DNA of 64,000 nucleotides from Maioricimonas rarisocia (GTDB lineage Bacteria > Planctomycetota > Planctomycetia > Planctomycetales > Planctomycetaceae), in assembly GCF_007747795.1 (NCBI RefSeq), contig NZ_CP036275.1, positions 6,688,001 through 6,752,000 of the forward strand, given 5' to 3'. The notes beneath the pieces were generated by a model that was given only the letters and a program-made list of their open reading frames with translations, searched no databases and was not told the DNA's origin. The translations under genes and the position numbers were made by a program. Shown piece after piece: positions 28,051 to 41,101 of this stretch. Each line of letters opens with the position of its first letter. Positions within the stretch are counted from its first letter, which is position 1.

Positions 28051-28110
28051 AGTGATCTCCGAATGCCGCGTTGCATACGAGTTCGACGGCCGGCATCACC
28101 GTGTAATACC

Positions 28111-28177
28111 AGCACGAAGCGCAAGCGAGTGAAGAGACACCGACGGCCGGCAAGAGCCGGCCCTACCGCTCGCAGGC
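28111..28177 (+). repeat. Composite repeat with family C hairpin, copy 1
   Basis: Begins with CAC-GA-A-GC, loop GCAA, GC-GA-GTG (28113-28131), followed by AAGAGACACCGACGGCC and a GGCCGGCAAGAGCCGGCC hairpin and CTACCGCTCGCAGGC. Nearly identical to 28429-28496 (one difference: C/A in the second hairpin). Confidence 0.7.
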
Positions 28178-28190
28178 AGTTCGTAAAGCC

Positions 28191-28270
28191 GTAGGGTGTG
28201 TCACGGCAAGCCAGGATGGCGGCAGCGTTCCGCGAATCGCGTCGATCACTGAGACGCCCGTGACGCACCA
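28191..28270. repeat. 80-base REP/MITE-like element with inverted ends, copy 1
   Basis: Left end GTAGGGTGTGTCACGGC; right end CCCGTGACGCACCA. GGTGTGTCACGG and CCGTGACGCACC are inverted repeats with 11 of 12 bases matching. The same ends, with a different interior, flank 44026-44104. Such TAGGGTGYGT...ACGCACC hairpins resemble REP elements mobilised by Y1 transposases (RAYT); no RAYT gene is in the window. Confidence 0.55.
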
Positions 28271-28428
28271 TTCGAATAACGCGAACGCGTGAATCTCAGC
28301 ACCGCAGGACCAGAGCACGTGGTGGGACCAGTCCCAGCCTACTTTCGGGGAAACGGATAGCCCCGGTTGGTCGCCAACCGGGGTCGCGCAGCGACAAGAG
28401 GCAGCGACCAATCCGTCCCCGTACTACG

Positions 28429-28518
28429 AGCACGAAGCGCAAGCGAGTGAAGAGACACCGACGGCCGGCAAGAGCCGGCACTACCGCTCGCAGGCGAGCC
28501 CCGAGCGTGAGCTCGGGG
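28429..28518 (+). repeat. Composite repeat copy 2: family C hairpin then family B hairpin
   Basis: CACGAAGC-GCAA-GCGAGTG at 28431-28449, the same middle hairpin as copy 1, then GCAGGCGAG leading into the perfect CCCCGAGC-GTGA-GCTCGGGG at 28499-28518. The family B hairpin ends 27 bases before the stop-side of the sigma factor gene (28545), so it could be the 3' structure of that transcript. Confidence 0.7.
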
Positions 28519-28544
28519 ATGATGGAGCTCGAAACATCAATCGC

Positions 28545-29171
28545 CTACCCCGGCGACGACGGATCACCCAGCAGGCCCCGCAATCGCCGAACCGCCCGCA
28601 GGTAGCGCATCCCCGCAGCGGCCGGGCTGAGATCGAGTGCCTGCGCGACCTCGCTGTTGGTCAGATGCTCGGCGTGACGCATGATGATGATTTCCCGATC
28701 CGCCTCGGGAAGCTCGTCGACGGCCGACATGAACCGCTGTTCCAGTTCCTTGCGAACAGTCGCGGCCGCCGGCGTCAGCTCGGAATCCATCAATTGCCGG
28801 GCCAGATCGAGAGACGAGCGATCCCCCCGTCCTCCCACCGCCATCGACTGCTCACGTCCCACGTCACGCCGCTGTGCATGGTGCCGGCGATGCAGGTCGA
28901 TCATCCGATCCTTCGCCAGTTGCCGCAGCCAGAGATGAAACGGCATCTGCGGATTGGCCAGATAGTCCCGCAACCGCCGTGTCGCTTCGAGCATCACATC
29001 CTGCACGACGTCGCTGGCGTCGACACGCTGGGCGATCCCACGATCCAGCCGCATCGCGATCATGCGGCGTACGGCATCGCGGTGACGATGAATCAGCCGG
29101 TTGACGGCCTCTTCGTCACCGTCTTCGATCTGCAGCAGGAGTTCCTGCGTTTTGTCCGCCTCAGGCCACAT
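28545..29171 (-). CDS. ECF-like sigma-70 family RNA polymerase sigma factor
   Basis: 208 residues. Region 2 lies at about 25-95 (HRDAVRRMIAMRLD, ASDVVQDVMLEATRRL, FHLWLRQLAKDRMIDLHRRH) and region 4 at about 145-205 (LPEADREIIIMRHAEHLTNSEVAQAL, AAGMRYLRAVRRLRGLLG). The linker is of moderate length with a Gly-rich stretch. No anti-sigma gene is adjacent; only the sulfatase gene lies upstream (50 bases), so the two may form one transcript. ATG at 29171 follows GGTGAG. It is a small group of sigma factors common in this phylum; target promoters unknown. Confidence 0.85.
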   Translation of the reverse strand: MWPEADKTQELLLQIEDGDEEAVNRLIHRHRDAVRRMIAMRLDRGIAQRVDASDVVQDVMLEATRRLRDYLANPQMPFHLWLRQLAKDRMIDLHRRHHAQRRDVGREQSMAVGGRGDRSSLDLARQLMDSELTPAAATVRKELEQRFMSAVDELPEADREIIIMRHAEHLTNSEVAQALDLSPAAAGMRYLRAVRRLRGLLGDPSSPG

Positions 29172-29221
29172 CGTTGCTCACCGCTGGATCGGCTGACGTC
29201 AGCAGCCCCGCCGCAATCGCT

Positions 29222-30676
29222 TCACTCCGGTCGCCAGGGCTCGCGACCGTCCTTCGGCTGCAGGAACTTCGCATCCACATCACGATACCACGCATGCAGC
29301 TGACGGCGCATCGCGTCGACACGTTCGGGCATCTGCTCGGCCAGGTCGTGTCGTTCGCCGATGTCCTCCGCGAGGTTGTACAGGTGGACGCGACCGTCCT
29401 CGAAACGCTCAATCAGTTTGTAGTCGCCGTCGCGAATCGCCCCACCGGGGATGCCCCCCTGATTGCTGTAGTGAGGGTAGTGCCAGTACAGGGCACGGTC
29501 GGCAATCTCCCCTTCCTGCCGCAGCAGCGGGACCAGACTCACGCCATCCAGGTGCTGATCGGGTCGGAGCGGCAACCCGGCGATATCGAGGATCGTCGGG
29601 TAGAAGTCCGTGCTGACGACCGGCACGTCGCTCACGCTTCCCGGGGGTGTGACACCCGGCCAGCGAATCAGGAACGGCTCCCGAATGCCTCCCTCATACA
29701 ACCAGCCCTTGCCGCCGCGCAGCGGCAGATTCGAAGTGGGAGAACCTTCCGATGTCGACAGCCCGCCGTTGTCCGATGTGAAGCAGACCACGGTGTTCTC
29801 ACTCAGCCCCAGTTCTTCCAGCTTTGCCAGCACGCGGCCGACACTGGTATCCATTGTCTCGACCATCGCCGCGTACGTCGGATGCCGCTGCACCTGACGG
29901 ACCCGCCGCGGCCGGTCTGTCGGAAATACCTGCTCTTCGTCGCCGAACTCGTTCAGGTCGGAAACCTTCTCCGCCTTCCGCTGATACTTCTCGACGAGGT
30001 CTTTGGGGGCCTGCAACGGCGTGTGCACGGTGTAGTACGAGAGGTACAGCAGAAACGGATCGTCCTGAACCTCCTCGAGGATCGCCAGGGCCTCGTCGGT
30101 CAGACGCTGCGTCAGATGCTGGCCGTTGGGACCATCCTCCAGTCGCGGATTGCGGAAGGGTGCGAAGTATCCGCCCGGCGGCGAGCCACGATGATGCCCG
30201 CCGACATTGAATTCGAAGCCCTGGTTCTCCGGCCAGAACTCCTCGGTCGGTCCCAGGTGCCACTTGCCCAGGAAGGCCGTCCGGTACCCCGCCTCGCGCA
30301 GCGCCTCGGCGATCGTCACTTCGTCGAGCGGCATTCGGTCGTTCAGCGGGGCAGGGCGGAAGCGGCCCTCCCGTCGGCCGGAGAAGAAGTTCGTCGCATC
30401 CACCCGCGACGGATGCGAGCCGGTCATGATGCTGTACCGCGTCGGGCTGCAGACCGGATTGGCCGCATACCCGTTGGTGAACCGCATGCCGGTCTCGGCC
30501 AGTCGATCGACGTTCGGCGTCTCGTAGAACGTCTCCGGATTGTTCGCGCCAATGTCCATGTACCCCAGGTCATCGACGAGGAAGAACACGAAGTTGGGGC
30601 GGTCGGCAGCAAATGATTCGACGGGGAGCAGAAGCAGCGCGAGCAGCATCAACGCGAGCAGACGGTTCGGCAGCAT
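29222..30676 (-). CDS. Secreted sulfatase (formylglycine-dependent)
   Basis: 484 residues. Signal peptide about 1-23 (MLPNRLLALMLLALLLLPVESFAA). The metal/active-site start NFVFFLVDDLGYMD, the formylglycine consensus CSPTR (Cys76, matured by a sulfatase-modifying enzyme), LGKWHLG and FTSDNGG are all present. Hydrolyses sulfate esters, probably from sulfated polysaccharides outside the cytoplasm; substrate not predictable. ATG 30676 has GAGG before it and begins the signal peptide, so a 15-residue longer reading is rejected. A sigma factor gene follows after 50 bases. Confidence 0.9.
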   Translation of the reverse strand: MLPNRLLALMLLALLLLPVESFAADRPNFVFFLVDDLGYMDIGANNPETFYETPNVDRLAETGMRFTNGYAANPVCSPTRYSIMTGSHPSRVDATNFFSGRREGRFRPAPLNDRMPLDEVTIAEALREAGYRTAFLGKWHLGPTEEFWPENQGFEFNVGGHHRGSPPGGYFAPFRNPRLEDGPNGQHLTQRLTDEALAILEEVQDDPFLLYLSYYTVHTPLQAPKDLVEKYQRKAEKVSDLNEFGDEEQVFPTDRPRRVRQVQRHPTYAAMVETMDTSVGRVLAKLEELGLSENTVVCFTSDNGGLSTSEGSPTSNLPLRGGKGWLYEGGIREPFLIRWPGVTPPGSVSDVPVVSTDFYPTILDIAGLPLRPDQHLDGVSLVPLLRQEGEIADRALYWHYPHYSNQGGIPGGAIRDGDYKLIERFEDGRVHLYNLAEDIGERHDLAEQMPERVDAMRRQLHAWYRDVDAKFLQPKDGREPWRPE

Positions 30677-30817
30677 GGCATCCTCGTTTCCGAGAGAGCG
30701 GCGGATGAGACTCCCCGACACGATACCCGCTGCAGGAGGAAGCGCTAAGGGAGTGGGGAGGCGCGACCCGTGAGTGGTGATCGAATCGAGAGCCCACCAG
30801 CCACGACAGATAACGAG

Positions 30818-30837
30818 CCGCGACCGTGTGGGAGCGG
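30818..30837 (+). repeat. Hairpin repeat family A (loop GTGT)
   Basis: CCGCGACC, loop GTGT, GGGAGCGG, preceded by TAACGAG. The loop breaks the GNRA rule in its last base, the only full copy to do so. It lies between sulfatase start and the ahcY 3' end. Confidence 0.65.
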
Positions 30838-30851
30838 AAGCGAAGCCCCCA

Positions 30852-30892
30852 AACGAAAACGAGCCCGCAGAGACTCGGCTCCACGGGCTCGT
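30852..30892 (-). terminator. Rho-independent terminator of ahcY
   Basis: On the minus strand ACGAGCCCG and CGGGCTCGT (30884-30892 and 30859-30867) form a 9-bp stem with a 16-base loop, followed by a T-rich TTTCGTT tail. It starts 41 bases after the ahcY stop. Confidence 0.75.
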
Positions 30893-30932
30893 CGTTGTTC
30901 AGCATCCAAAGGCCCGCAGCGGGCCGCCGCGA

Positions 30933-32261
<1,329 letters not shown>

Positions 32262-32491
32262 AGGGTTACCTCTGTGTGTCGTCGCGGTGACGACGCGGTC
32301 GTGATTGTCCGGTATTGACATCTCAGGCACCATAGGAAACAACACATCACGGTACAAGCCCCCCTTTCTGGACGTCGACGGAAAACAAGGCCGTTTGGTG
32401 TCTTCCGTCCAACTCGCTACGATGGTTGCGGACGGCCGAAGCATGCCCGCACAGAATGCGTCGGCGTGACACCTAACTTTTTGAGGTTTGT

Positions 32492-33373
32492 ATGAGGATT
32501 CCGGAAATCTACCGTGAGGGCCAGTTCGGCCTTTCCATCGAGATCTTTCCGCCAAAGTCCGAGCAGGGGGACCGCGTATTGTGGTCCACGCTCGAGCGGC
32601 TTCGCGGCTACGCCCCCGCGTTCATCTCCTGCACCTACGGTGCCGGCGGAACGACGCGCACCCGTACCGTCGAAATCTGCCGCGAAATCCACGAACGTTT
32701 TGAACTTACGACGACCGCACACTTCACCTGCGTGGGCGCCACGCGTGAAGAACTGATCGACTGGCTCAAGTACGCCAGCGAGAACGGCATCGGCAACATC
32801 ATGGCCCTCCGTGGGGATGCCCCCCAAGGACAGGAGTCCTTCGAAACTCCCCCTGGTGGCCTCTGCTACGCGAACGAGCTCGTCAGCCTCATCCGCGAGA
32901 ATGTCCCGGATGTCGGCATTGGCGTCGCCGGCTACCCCGAAAAGCATCCCGAAGCCGCCACCGCCGAGATCGACCTGGCCAACCTCAAACGGAAGGTGGA
33001 CGCCGGCGCCGACGCCGTCTTCACCCAGCTGTTCTTCGACAACAGCAACTTCTTCCGCTTCCGGGACGCCTACCAGGCAGCCGGCATCACTGTGCCGCTC
33101 ATCCCCGGGATCATGCCGATCACCGAGTTCGCCCGTATCAAGCGGATCACCGCGATGTGCGGTGCCGTCTTCCCGACGGAACTCGCCTCGCGACTCGAAG
33201 CTGTCCAGGATGACGCCGAGGCCCAGTTCGAGATCGGCGTCGAGTACGCCATCAGCCAGTGCCGCGAACTGGTTGACGCCGGGGTCCCCGGTATGCATTT
33301 TTATGTGCTGAACAAGTCTCAGGCGTGCGAGCGAATCCTCGATTCGCTGGGACTGGCGACACCCGTCGCCTGA
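32492..33373 (+). CDS. metF: Methylenetetrahydrofolate reductase
   Basis: 293 residues, FAD enzyme reducing 5,10-methylene-THF to 5-methyl-THF, the methyl donor for MetH. Motifs: [10 protein letters not shown]-type [14 protein letters not shown] at the start, [18 protein letters not shown]-type [20 protein letters not shown], and [19 protein letters not shown]. Length fits bacterial MetF, without the regulatory half of eukaryotic forms. ATG 32492 is preceded by GAGG (5 bases spacing). It shares the strand with metH, 474 bases upstream of it, and is divergent from ahcY. Confidence 0.95.
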   Translation: MRIPEIYREGQFGLSIEIFPPKSEQGDRVLWSTLERLRGYAPAFISCTYGAGGTTRTRTVEICREIHERFELTTTAHFTCVGATREELIDWLKYASENGIGNIMALRGDAPQGQESFETPPGGLCYANELVSLIRENVPDVGIGVAGYPEKHPEAATAEIDLANLKRKVDAGADAVFTQLFFDNSNFFRFRDAYQAAGITVPLIPGIMPITEFARIKRITAMCGAVFPTELASRLEAVQDDAEAQFEIGVEYAISQCRELVDAGVPGMHFYVLNKSQACERILDSLGLATPVA

Positions 33374-33847
33374 GCGGACCGAGGCGGCCCCGGAACCCCC
33401 GGGACGTCGACACAAGTAGAGAATTCTCCGAGGAATCGGTCGACTGCCATCGCAGTCCGGCCGTCTCCTCGTTAACGTCGAAGGACAGGCAGGGCCGCCG
33501 GAAGCTCCCTGCCACCGGCCCGGACGGTCACCGTCACGGACCCCGACCGCCCTCGCGGCGGTTGCCGATTGGCCGCGACGACGCACGACGCGTCCGCCCG
33601 GCGCGTACCCGATTCGCCCGTGCGAACACCCGGCTTCAGAAGCGTGTCCCTCCTCTGAAGCGGGCTCCGGACTGCCGCCCCTCATACCGGCAGCCGGTCC
33701 GGCACGCAGGCATCGCCCCACGATTCACGACAGCCTCGCGGTACCGATCTCACGATCGATCCGCCCCCCGGGCTGACGAGTCCTCCGACCTGATGCAACG
33801 GCCTTCCTGAGCCCCCCCTTTCCGTCTCAGAATCAACAGCCCGCACT
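33374..33847 (+). other. Long leader/intergenic region upstream of metH
   Basis: 474 bases. Two hairpins follow each other: GCTTCAGA/TCTGAAGC (33633-33661) and CCGGAC-TGCCG against CGGCA-GCCG-GTCCGG (33667-33702, one bulge). I looked for a cobalamin or SAM riboswitch and saw only a weak GCCACCGG, not the B12 box, so I make no such call. No gene seen. Confidence 0.4.
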
Positions 33848-37552
<3,705 letters not shown>

Positions 37553-37580
37553 TTGAGCGAGGCGAGGGTTAATGCGTGAA

Positions 37581-37606
37581 AGCCCACCGGCTGCGTCCGG
37601 TGGGCT
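37581..37606. terminator. Perfect hairpin behind metH
   Basis: AGCCCACCGG, loop CTGCGT, CCGGTGGGCT: a 10-bp perfect stem 28 bases after the metH stop. No T-run follows on the plus strand, so it is a terminator-like or mRNA-protecting structure. A decayed copy lies at 26881-26905. Confidence 0.5.
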
Positions 37607-37620
37607 ACTCGACAGATCCC

Positions 37621-37677
37621 GAGCCGCGCCAGATCACGAGCCGCGCCAGATCACGAGCCGCGACCGTGAGGGAGCGT
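37621..37677 (+). repeat. Tandem 17-base units running into hairpin family A
   Basis: GAGCCGCGCCAGATCAC occurs twice in a row, and the third unit turns into GAGCCGCGACC-GTGA-GGGAGCG (37656-37676), the family A hairpin with its last G changed to T. The tandem array suggests slippage or copying of the repeat's 5' half. Confidence 0.6.
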
Positions 37678-37718
37678 CGGAATTGCGTGCCACGCCCGCG
37701 GCAAACATCAAAGGCGAA

Positions 37719-37778
37719 CCCCGAGCGCGAGCTCGGGGGTAACGTCAGACAACGTTCGATCCACCCGGCAGCTCACGC
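37719..37778 (+). repeat. Hairpin family B (loop GCGA) with conserved 37-base tail
   Basis: CCCCGAGC, loop GCGA, GCTCGGGG at 37719-37738. The following 37 bases (37742-37778, ACGTCAGACAACGTTCG onward) are identical to 38441-38477, which also follow a family B hairpin. The loop keeps the GNRA form although its second base changed. Confidence 0.7.
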
Positions 37779-37811
37779 AGCCGGCTCGCCTGCTCCCATA
37801 AGTCTCGTACG

Positions 37812-37854
37812 CCGGGTGCCATGCTCTCACGCCGCAGGCGGGTGAGCATGCCGT
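37812..37854. repeat. 43-base repeat, copy 1
   Basis: CCGGGTGCCATGCTCTCACG through GAGCATGCCGT. It matches 40798-40840 with a single T/C difference. The sequence can fold on itself (CATGCTC against GAGCATG), and the copies share weak similarity beyond their ends. Confidence 0.65.
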
Positions 37855-37882
37855 CAGGAAATAAGTGGCTGAGGGCCGACAG

Positions 37883-38248
37883 TCATGCTGCGCCATCATC
37901 CGGATCCGAGCCGATCCACAGCACGTGTCCGTCCGGGTCTTCGACGTGGAACTCCAGGGCCCACGGCTTGTTCTCCAGCCCTCGGCGGATCGCAATGCCG
38001 CACGAGACAAGATGGTCGTGGATCGCCCGGGCATCTTCGACCCCTACCCAGACCCACATCTCCGGATGCCCATGCCCGAGGGTGCTCAGGTAGATGCCCC
38101 CTCCATCCCGCGTCACGTAGGTGAACTGCCCGTCACCCCAGGCAGCATCTTCGAAGCCGAGACAGTCGACATAGAACGCCAGGCTCCGAGCGATGTCTGC
38201 GACGCCAAGCACAGGACAGATATTCTCGATCCGCATCGACGACGACAT
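37883..38248 (-). CDS. VOC family (glyoxalase/bleomycin-resistance fold) protein
   Basis: 121 residues with the two beta-alpha-beta-beta-beta modules of VOC proteins: SMRIENICPVLGVADIARSLAFYVDCLGF and VGVEDARAIHDHLVSCGIAIRRG...EFHVEDPDGHVLWIG. Metal-ligand positions look present (His/Glu near the strand ends) but I cannot name the substrate. Predicted cytosolic. ATG 38248 has AGAGG before it; ATG 38236 is an alternative. The gene stands between two repeat-rich gaps. Confidence 0.8.
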   Translation of the reverse strand: MSSSMRIENICPVLGVADIARSLAFYVDCLGFEDAAWGDGQFTYVTRDGGGIYLSTLGHGHPEMWVWVGVEDARAIHDHLVSCGIAIRRGLENKPWALEFHVEDPDGHVLWIGSDPDDGAA

Positions 38249-38417
38249 GGCCGGCCTCTGTTCGGTGTGAGCGGCAGCAGATATGTCCCCGGTCGACCTT
38301 GCAGGATAGCGACCGGGTGGCCGTGGCTGGAGCGAGTTTGTGCCCCGACCTGCTTCCGGCGGCAGGCAGAGCCTGCCCTACGGCCCTGACGCTCGTCGCG
38401 CCGTTCTTCCAGGCGAG

Positions 38418-38477
38418 CCCCGAGCGTGAGCTCGGGGATGACGTCAGACAACGTTCGATCCACCCGGCAGCTCACGC
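38418..38477 (+). repeat. Hairpin family B (loop GTGA) with the same 37-base tail
   Basis: CCCCGAGC, loop GTGA, GCTCGGGG at 38418-38437, preceded by AGGCGAG. The tail at 38441-38477 is identical to 37742-37778. Confidence 0.7.
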
Positions 38478-38546
38478 TCCGGGCCCGCCAGTGCGTCCAT
38501 CCGCCGGGGCGCTCTCACCGGGAGGACAACGCTGTGGTTGTCTCTG

Positions 38547-38566
38547 CCGCTCCCTCACGGTCGCGG
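38547..38566 (-). repeat. Hairpin repeat family A, inverted
   Basis: Reads CCGCTCCC-TCAC-GGTCGCGG on the plus strand, i.e. CCGCGACC-GTGA-GGGAGCGG on the minus strand, followed there by the usual flank (ACGAG on its 5' side). The only inverted full copy. Confidence 0.7.
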
Positions 38567-38816
38567 CTCGTACTGTTTCGATCTCCCCCCAGGATCCCGT
38601 TGCTGGGACCAGTCCCAGCCTACCGTCGTGCTCACACCTCGCCGCTCGGGTCTCAAGCCTTATTCCGGGGCCCCGCGCACGGCGCGCAGAGCCGCGGCAC
38701 TCCGCTCTCAGCCGTCCTCTGTGAATTTCTCCGTGTCTCCGTGCCTCCGTGGTTCTCTCCTGACGCTCCCTTCCGGGCCATCGCACGCTGCTCGCCCCGG
38801 CCGGTTGGAACCGGCC

Positions 38817-39710
38817 CTACCGAAACTCGCTCGTTCGGCCCCCGGTCACCGACCTCTCCACCATCACCGGCCCGACCACCTCCCACCCCCTTCGACTCAT
38901 CGCCTGCTGTCCCGCCTCTGAAAGATGAATGGAATCCAGCGTCGCACCGCCGCCGGCCAGCACTGACAGGAACTCCCGCCGCGGCAGAAGCTTTACGTCA
39001 TACTTGCGAGCCGCGTCCCGCTGGATCCGTCCCCATTCGTGATGCAGCGGCGGCAAAGGAAGCTCAAACATGATGACCTGCCGGTCTGCCGCGCATACCG
39101 CCTGCAGCAGGGCATCGAGGTCGCGGGCGAACTTCGCGGTCCCTGTTGACCCGAGCAGATCATTGCCGCCGATCTCGACGACGACCAGCGGGTGCTCGAC
39201 GGGGTGTTCTCGGAGCCGCTTCAGCGCCGATGCCGTCGTCTCTCCCATGCGGGACAGATCCTGAATGTGAACATTCTCCTCCCGCCTTAGAATCTCCGGC
39301 CACGTGGGAAAGTCCTGGTCGCTGCCGATCCCTGCCGTGACGGAGTCCCCGACGACCGTCATCGCTCGTGCCGAGACCGGCTTGAGCTTGGGGGCGACGT
39401 GATATGGAACCTCCACTGCCATTGCCGCCAGCCACGCAACGGCTGCTGCACCCACAGCCTTTTTTTGCCATCGCGGCACACGGAGAGCGACCAGCCACAA
39501 CAGCATCGTCGAGGCCAGCAGTCCGTAGCACCAGTACGGCAGCGGCGTCGATGACGCCGCAACAAGTACAAGTCCGATCACAACTGCCAGCAGGCTGCCC
39601 CGCCGCACAACCGGGGTGGAGCTGAGAGGACCGGCCAGCCCGGCGACGACCAGGCAGCCCCCGCTGAAGAACGCATCCCCGCTGACGATGTGAAACACCA
39701 GTCCGTTCAT
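38817..39710 (-). CDS. Membrane SGNH/GDSL hydrolase
   Basis: 297 residues. The first 115 residues hold about four membrane spans (HIVSGDAFFSGGCLVVAGLAG, LLAVVIGLVLVAASS, LLASTMLLWLVALRV, AVGAAAVAWLAAMAV). The SGNH domain has block I VVGDSVTAGIG, block III VVEIGGNDLLG and block V LDSIHLSEAG, so Ser, Gly, Asn and His/Asp are complete. Probably an esterase or thioesterase facing the periplasm; substrate unknown. ATG 39710 has GGAG in front at short spacing; a GTG at 39752 would overlap the upstream stop as GTGA and is the alternative. Likely co-transcribed with the hypothetical upstream gene. Confidence 0.75.
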   Translation of the reverse strand: MNGLVFHIVSGDAFFSGGCLVVAGLAGPLSSTPVVRRGSLLAVVIGLVLVAASSTPLPYWCYGLLASTMLLWLVALRVPRWQKKAVGAAAVAWLAAMAVEVPYHVAPKLKPVSARAMTVVGDSVTAGIGSDQDFPTWPEILRREENVHIQDLSRMGETTASALKRLREHPVEHPLVVVEIGGNDLLGSTGTAKFARDLDALLQAVCAADRQVIMFELPLPPLHHEWGRIQRDAARKYDVKLLPRREFLSVLAGGGATLDSIHLSEAGQQAMSRRGWEVVGPVMVERSVTGGRTSEFR

Positions 39711-39748
39711 CGGCTCCGGATACCCTGCGTGACTATCGTACGTACAAA

Positions 39749-40621
39749 TCACGGCAATGTCGGATCCGGTGGCCGCGACCGATCGTCCGGCACATCAACT
39801 TCGTCAGGTGACGCCACATCCTCCGGTACCGCCTCGTCGGTCGCCTTCAGCTTCTCGAGCGTCAAGTGAACGAGTTTCACGACACGCCCGGTCGAAAGCG
39901 ACTTCTCTCCGTCCAGATTCTCAACGTCCGCAATGATCTTCTCGAACGCCTTCCGCTCCTTTGGACCACTCCAGGCAAGCTGGCCGAAGAACTGCAGGGA
40001 GTTGTTGTTGGCCACGATCGGACCGGCCGTCACCGTCTGGCTTCCGTTGTAGGTCACCGTCGCCGAGATGCGAAAGGCAACGACGTAGGGAGGCAGCTCG
40101 GTGTCGGCGCCGAACGAACCGGACATGAAGTCGGCCGCCCCGTCATCCAGCCGGTACCGAATCCGAACGCGGTCGACGTCATCCGGAGCAACCTTGCGAC
40201 CAGCCGATTCGTCGACCCCCGTCGCGGGGAGACCGTCGTGAACCGGGATCACGACATGGTACTCGACGTCGGCCGGAACGTGGCCCATCGCGAACTCCTC
40301 ATCGCTGGTCACCAGCTCATCGACCGTCAATTCGACCCGCGTGATCGACGCCACCTTGCTGCCGACGTTGCGGACGATCAGATCGACATACGGAAACGGC
40401 GAGTCATCCACGACGTCCATGTCGTCAACAACAAGCACAGCCGCATCCTCGGCAAAGAAGCTCCGGATGTTCTCGACGTTCGAGACCGCTGTGCTGAGAG
40501 CTGTCAGGACAGCCGCCCCGCAAAGAAGCGTCGCCTTCGAACCGGCGGAGAGATTGCGGATGGTGGCCGGTCGCGGCTCGCTGGAGATGGGCCGCCCGGA
40601 CGAGTCGAGAATCGGGTTCAT
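39749..40621 (-). CDS. Single-span membrane protein of unknown function
   Basis: 290 residues, no family recognised. One membrane segment near residues 25-45 (ATLLCGAAVLTALSTAVSNV), then an exported-looking domain with beta-rich stretches (PFPYVDLIVRNVGSKVASITRVEL, PPYVVAFRISATVTYNG) that could be an Ig-like fold, and an acidic, Pro-rich C-terminus (DVPDDRSRPPDPTLP). ATG 40621 is chosen as the first with a plausible AGGA ahead; the 75-residue upstream extension runs through a repeat (40798-40840) and is rejected. Directly upstream of the SGNH hydrolase gene. Confidence 0.6.
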   Translation of the reverse strand: MNPILDSSGRPISSEPRPATIRNLSAGSKATLLCGAAVLTALSTAVSNVENIRSFFAEDAAVLVVDDMDVVDDSPFPYVDLIVRNVGSKVASITRVELTVDELVTSDEEFAMGHVPADVEYHVVIPVHDGLPATGVDESAGRKVAPDDVDRVRIRYRLDDGAADFMSGSFGADTELPPYVVAFRISATVTYNGSQTVTAGPIVANNNSLQFFGQLAWSGPKERKAFEKIIADVENLDGEKSLSTGRVVKLVHLTLEKLKATDEAVPEDVASPDEVDVPDDRSRPPDPTLP

Positions 40622-40797
40622 CGGATCGAGTCCTGCCCGGGGACTGCTGTGCTCCGCCAACAACTTCGAGCATACCTGCGTGGAATCCGGTCTCCAACGG
40701 TTTTCTGAGTCGACCGGTTCCTCGAGTCGTGCAGGCCTTGCCTTGCCCGACGAGTGCCGGCGAATAGCCGGTCGTACACCAGTACGAAACACCAGCA

Positions 40798-40840
40798 CCG
40801 GGTGCCATGCTCTCACGCCGCAGGCGGGTGAGCACGCCGT
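40798..40840. repeat. 43-base repeat, copy 2
   Basis: Identical to 37812-37854 except C for T at one position in the GAGCAYGCC part. Confidence 0.65.
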
Positions 40841-41056
40841 TACCAAATGAGTCGCTGCCGATCGTCGCGCCGTTCATCCAGACGAACAGCGCAGGTCAGG
40901 CTTCGCCTGGCGGCCCTGCGACGGGACGATCGCTCTGCAAGACCGACGCGGCAGGCAAAGCCTGCCCTACAGGTTCTGATCTCGACATTCGGCCCAAGCC
41001 CGCCGAACACGTCCGGCGAGCCGCACGAGCGATACCGAGCGGCGCCTGTCAACGAG

Positions 41057-41076
41057 CCGCGACCGTGAGGGAGCGG
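41057..41076 (+). repeat. Hairpin repeat family A
   Basis: CCGCGACC, loop GTGA, GGGAGCGG, preceded by AACGAG. A perfect match to the 23505 and 38547 copies; it ends 26 bases before the stop codon side of the SnoaL-like gene. Confidence 0.7.
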
Positions 41077-41101
41077 GGGGACGGCACGTCCCAGATACGT
41101 C

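Larger units (their letters stand above)
38249..38816. other. 568-base repeat-rich gap without a gene
   Basis: Holds GGCAGGC-AGA-GCCTGCC (about 38361-38377), family B and A hairpins (listed separately), a GGGACCAGTCCCAGCC element also seen at 28324, and near its end GGCCGGTTGGAACCGGCC, seen again near 44208. No reading frame in it resembles a protein family. Confidence 0.5.
40622..41101. other. 480-base gap without a gene, repeat-bearing
   Basis: Contains the 43-base repeat (40798-40840), GGCAGGCAAAGCCTGCC (about 40951-40967, a 7-bp stem also seen as a variant near 38361) and a family A hairpin (41057-41076). No gene was seen. Confidence 0.5.

Noticed and set aside
32262-32491. SAH or SAM riboswitch between ahcY and metF
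   Set aside because: No conserved core of the known classes was seen on either strand.
33481-33530. Possible cobalamin riboswitch
   Set aside because: Only a weak GCCACCGG resembles the B12 box; other conserved parts are missing, so I do not call it.
33325-33810. 161-codon frame in the gap before metH
   Set aside because: Overlaps the metF end, is Arg/Pro-rich and has no family likeness; better read as leader.
38299-38724. 141-codon frame in the gap after the VOC gene
   Set aside because: It runs through hairpin repeats and has no family likeness; not a gene.
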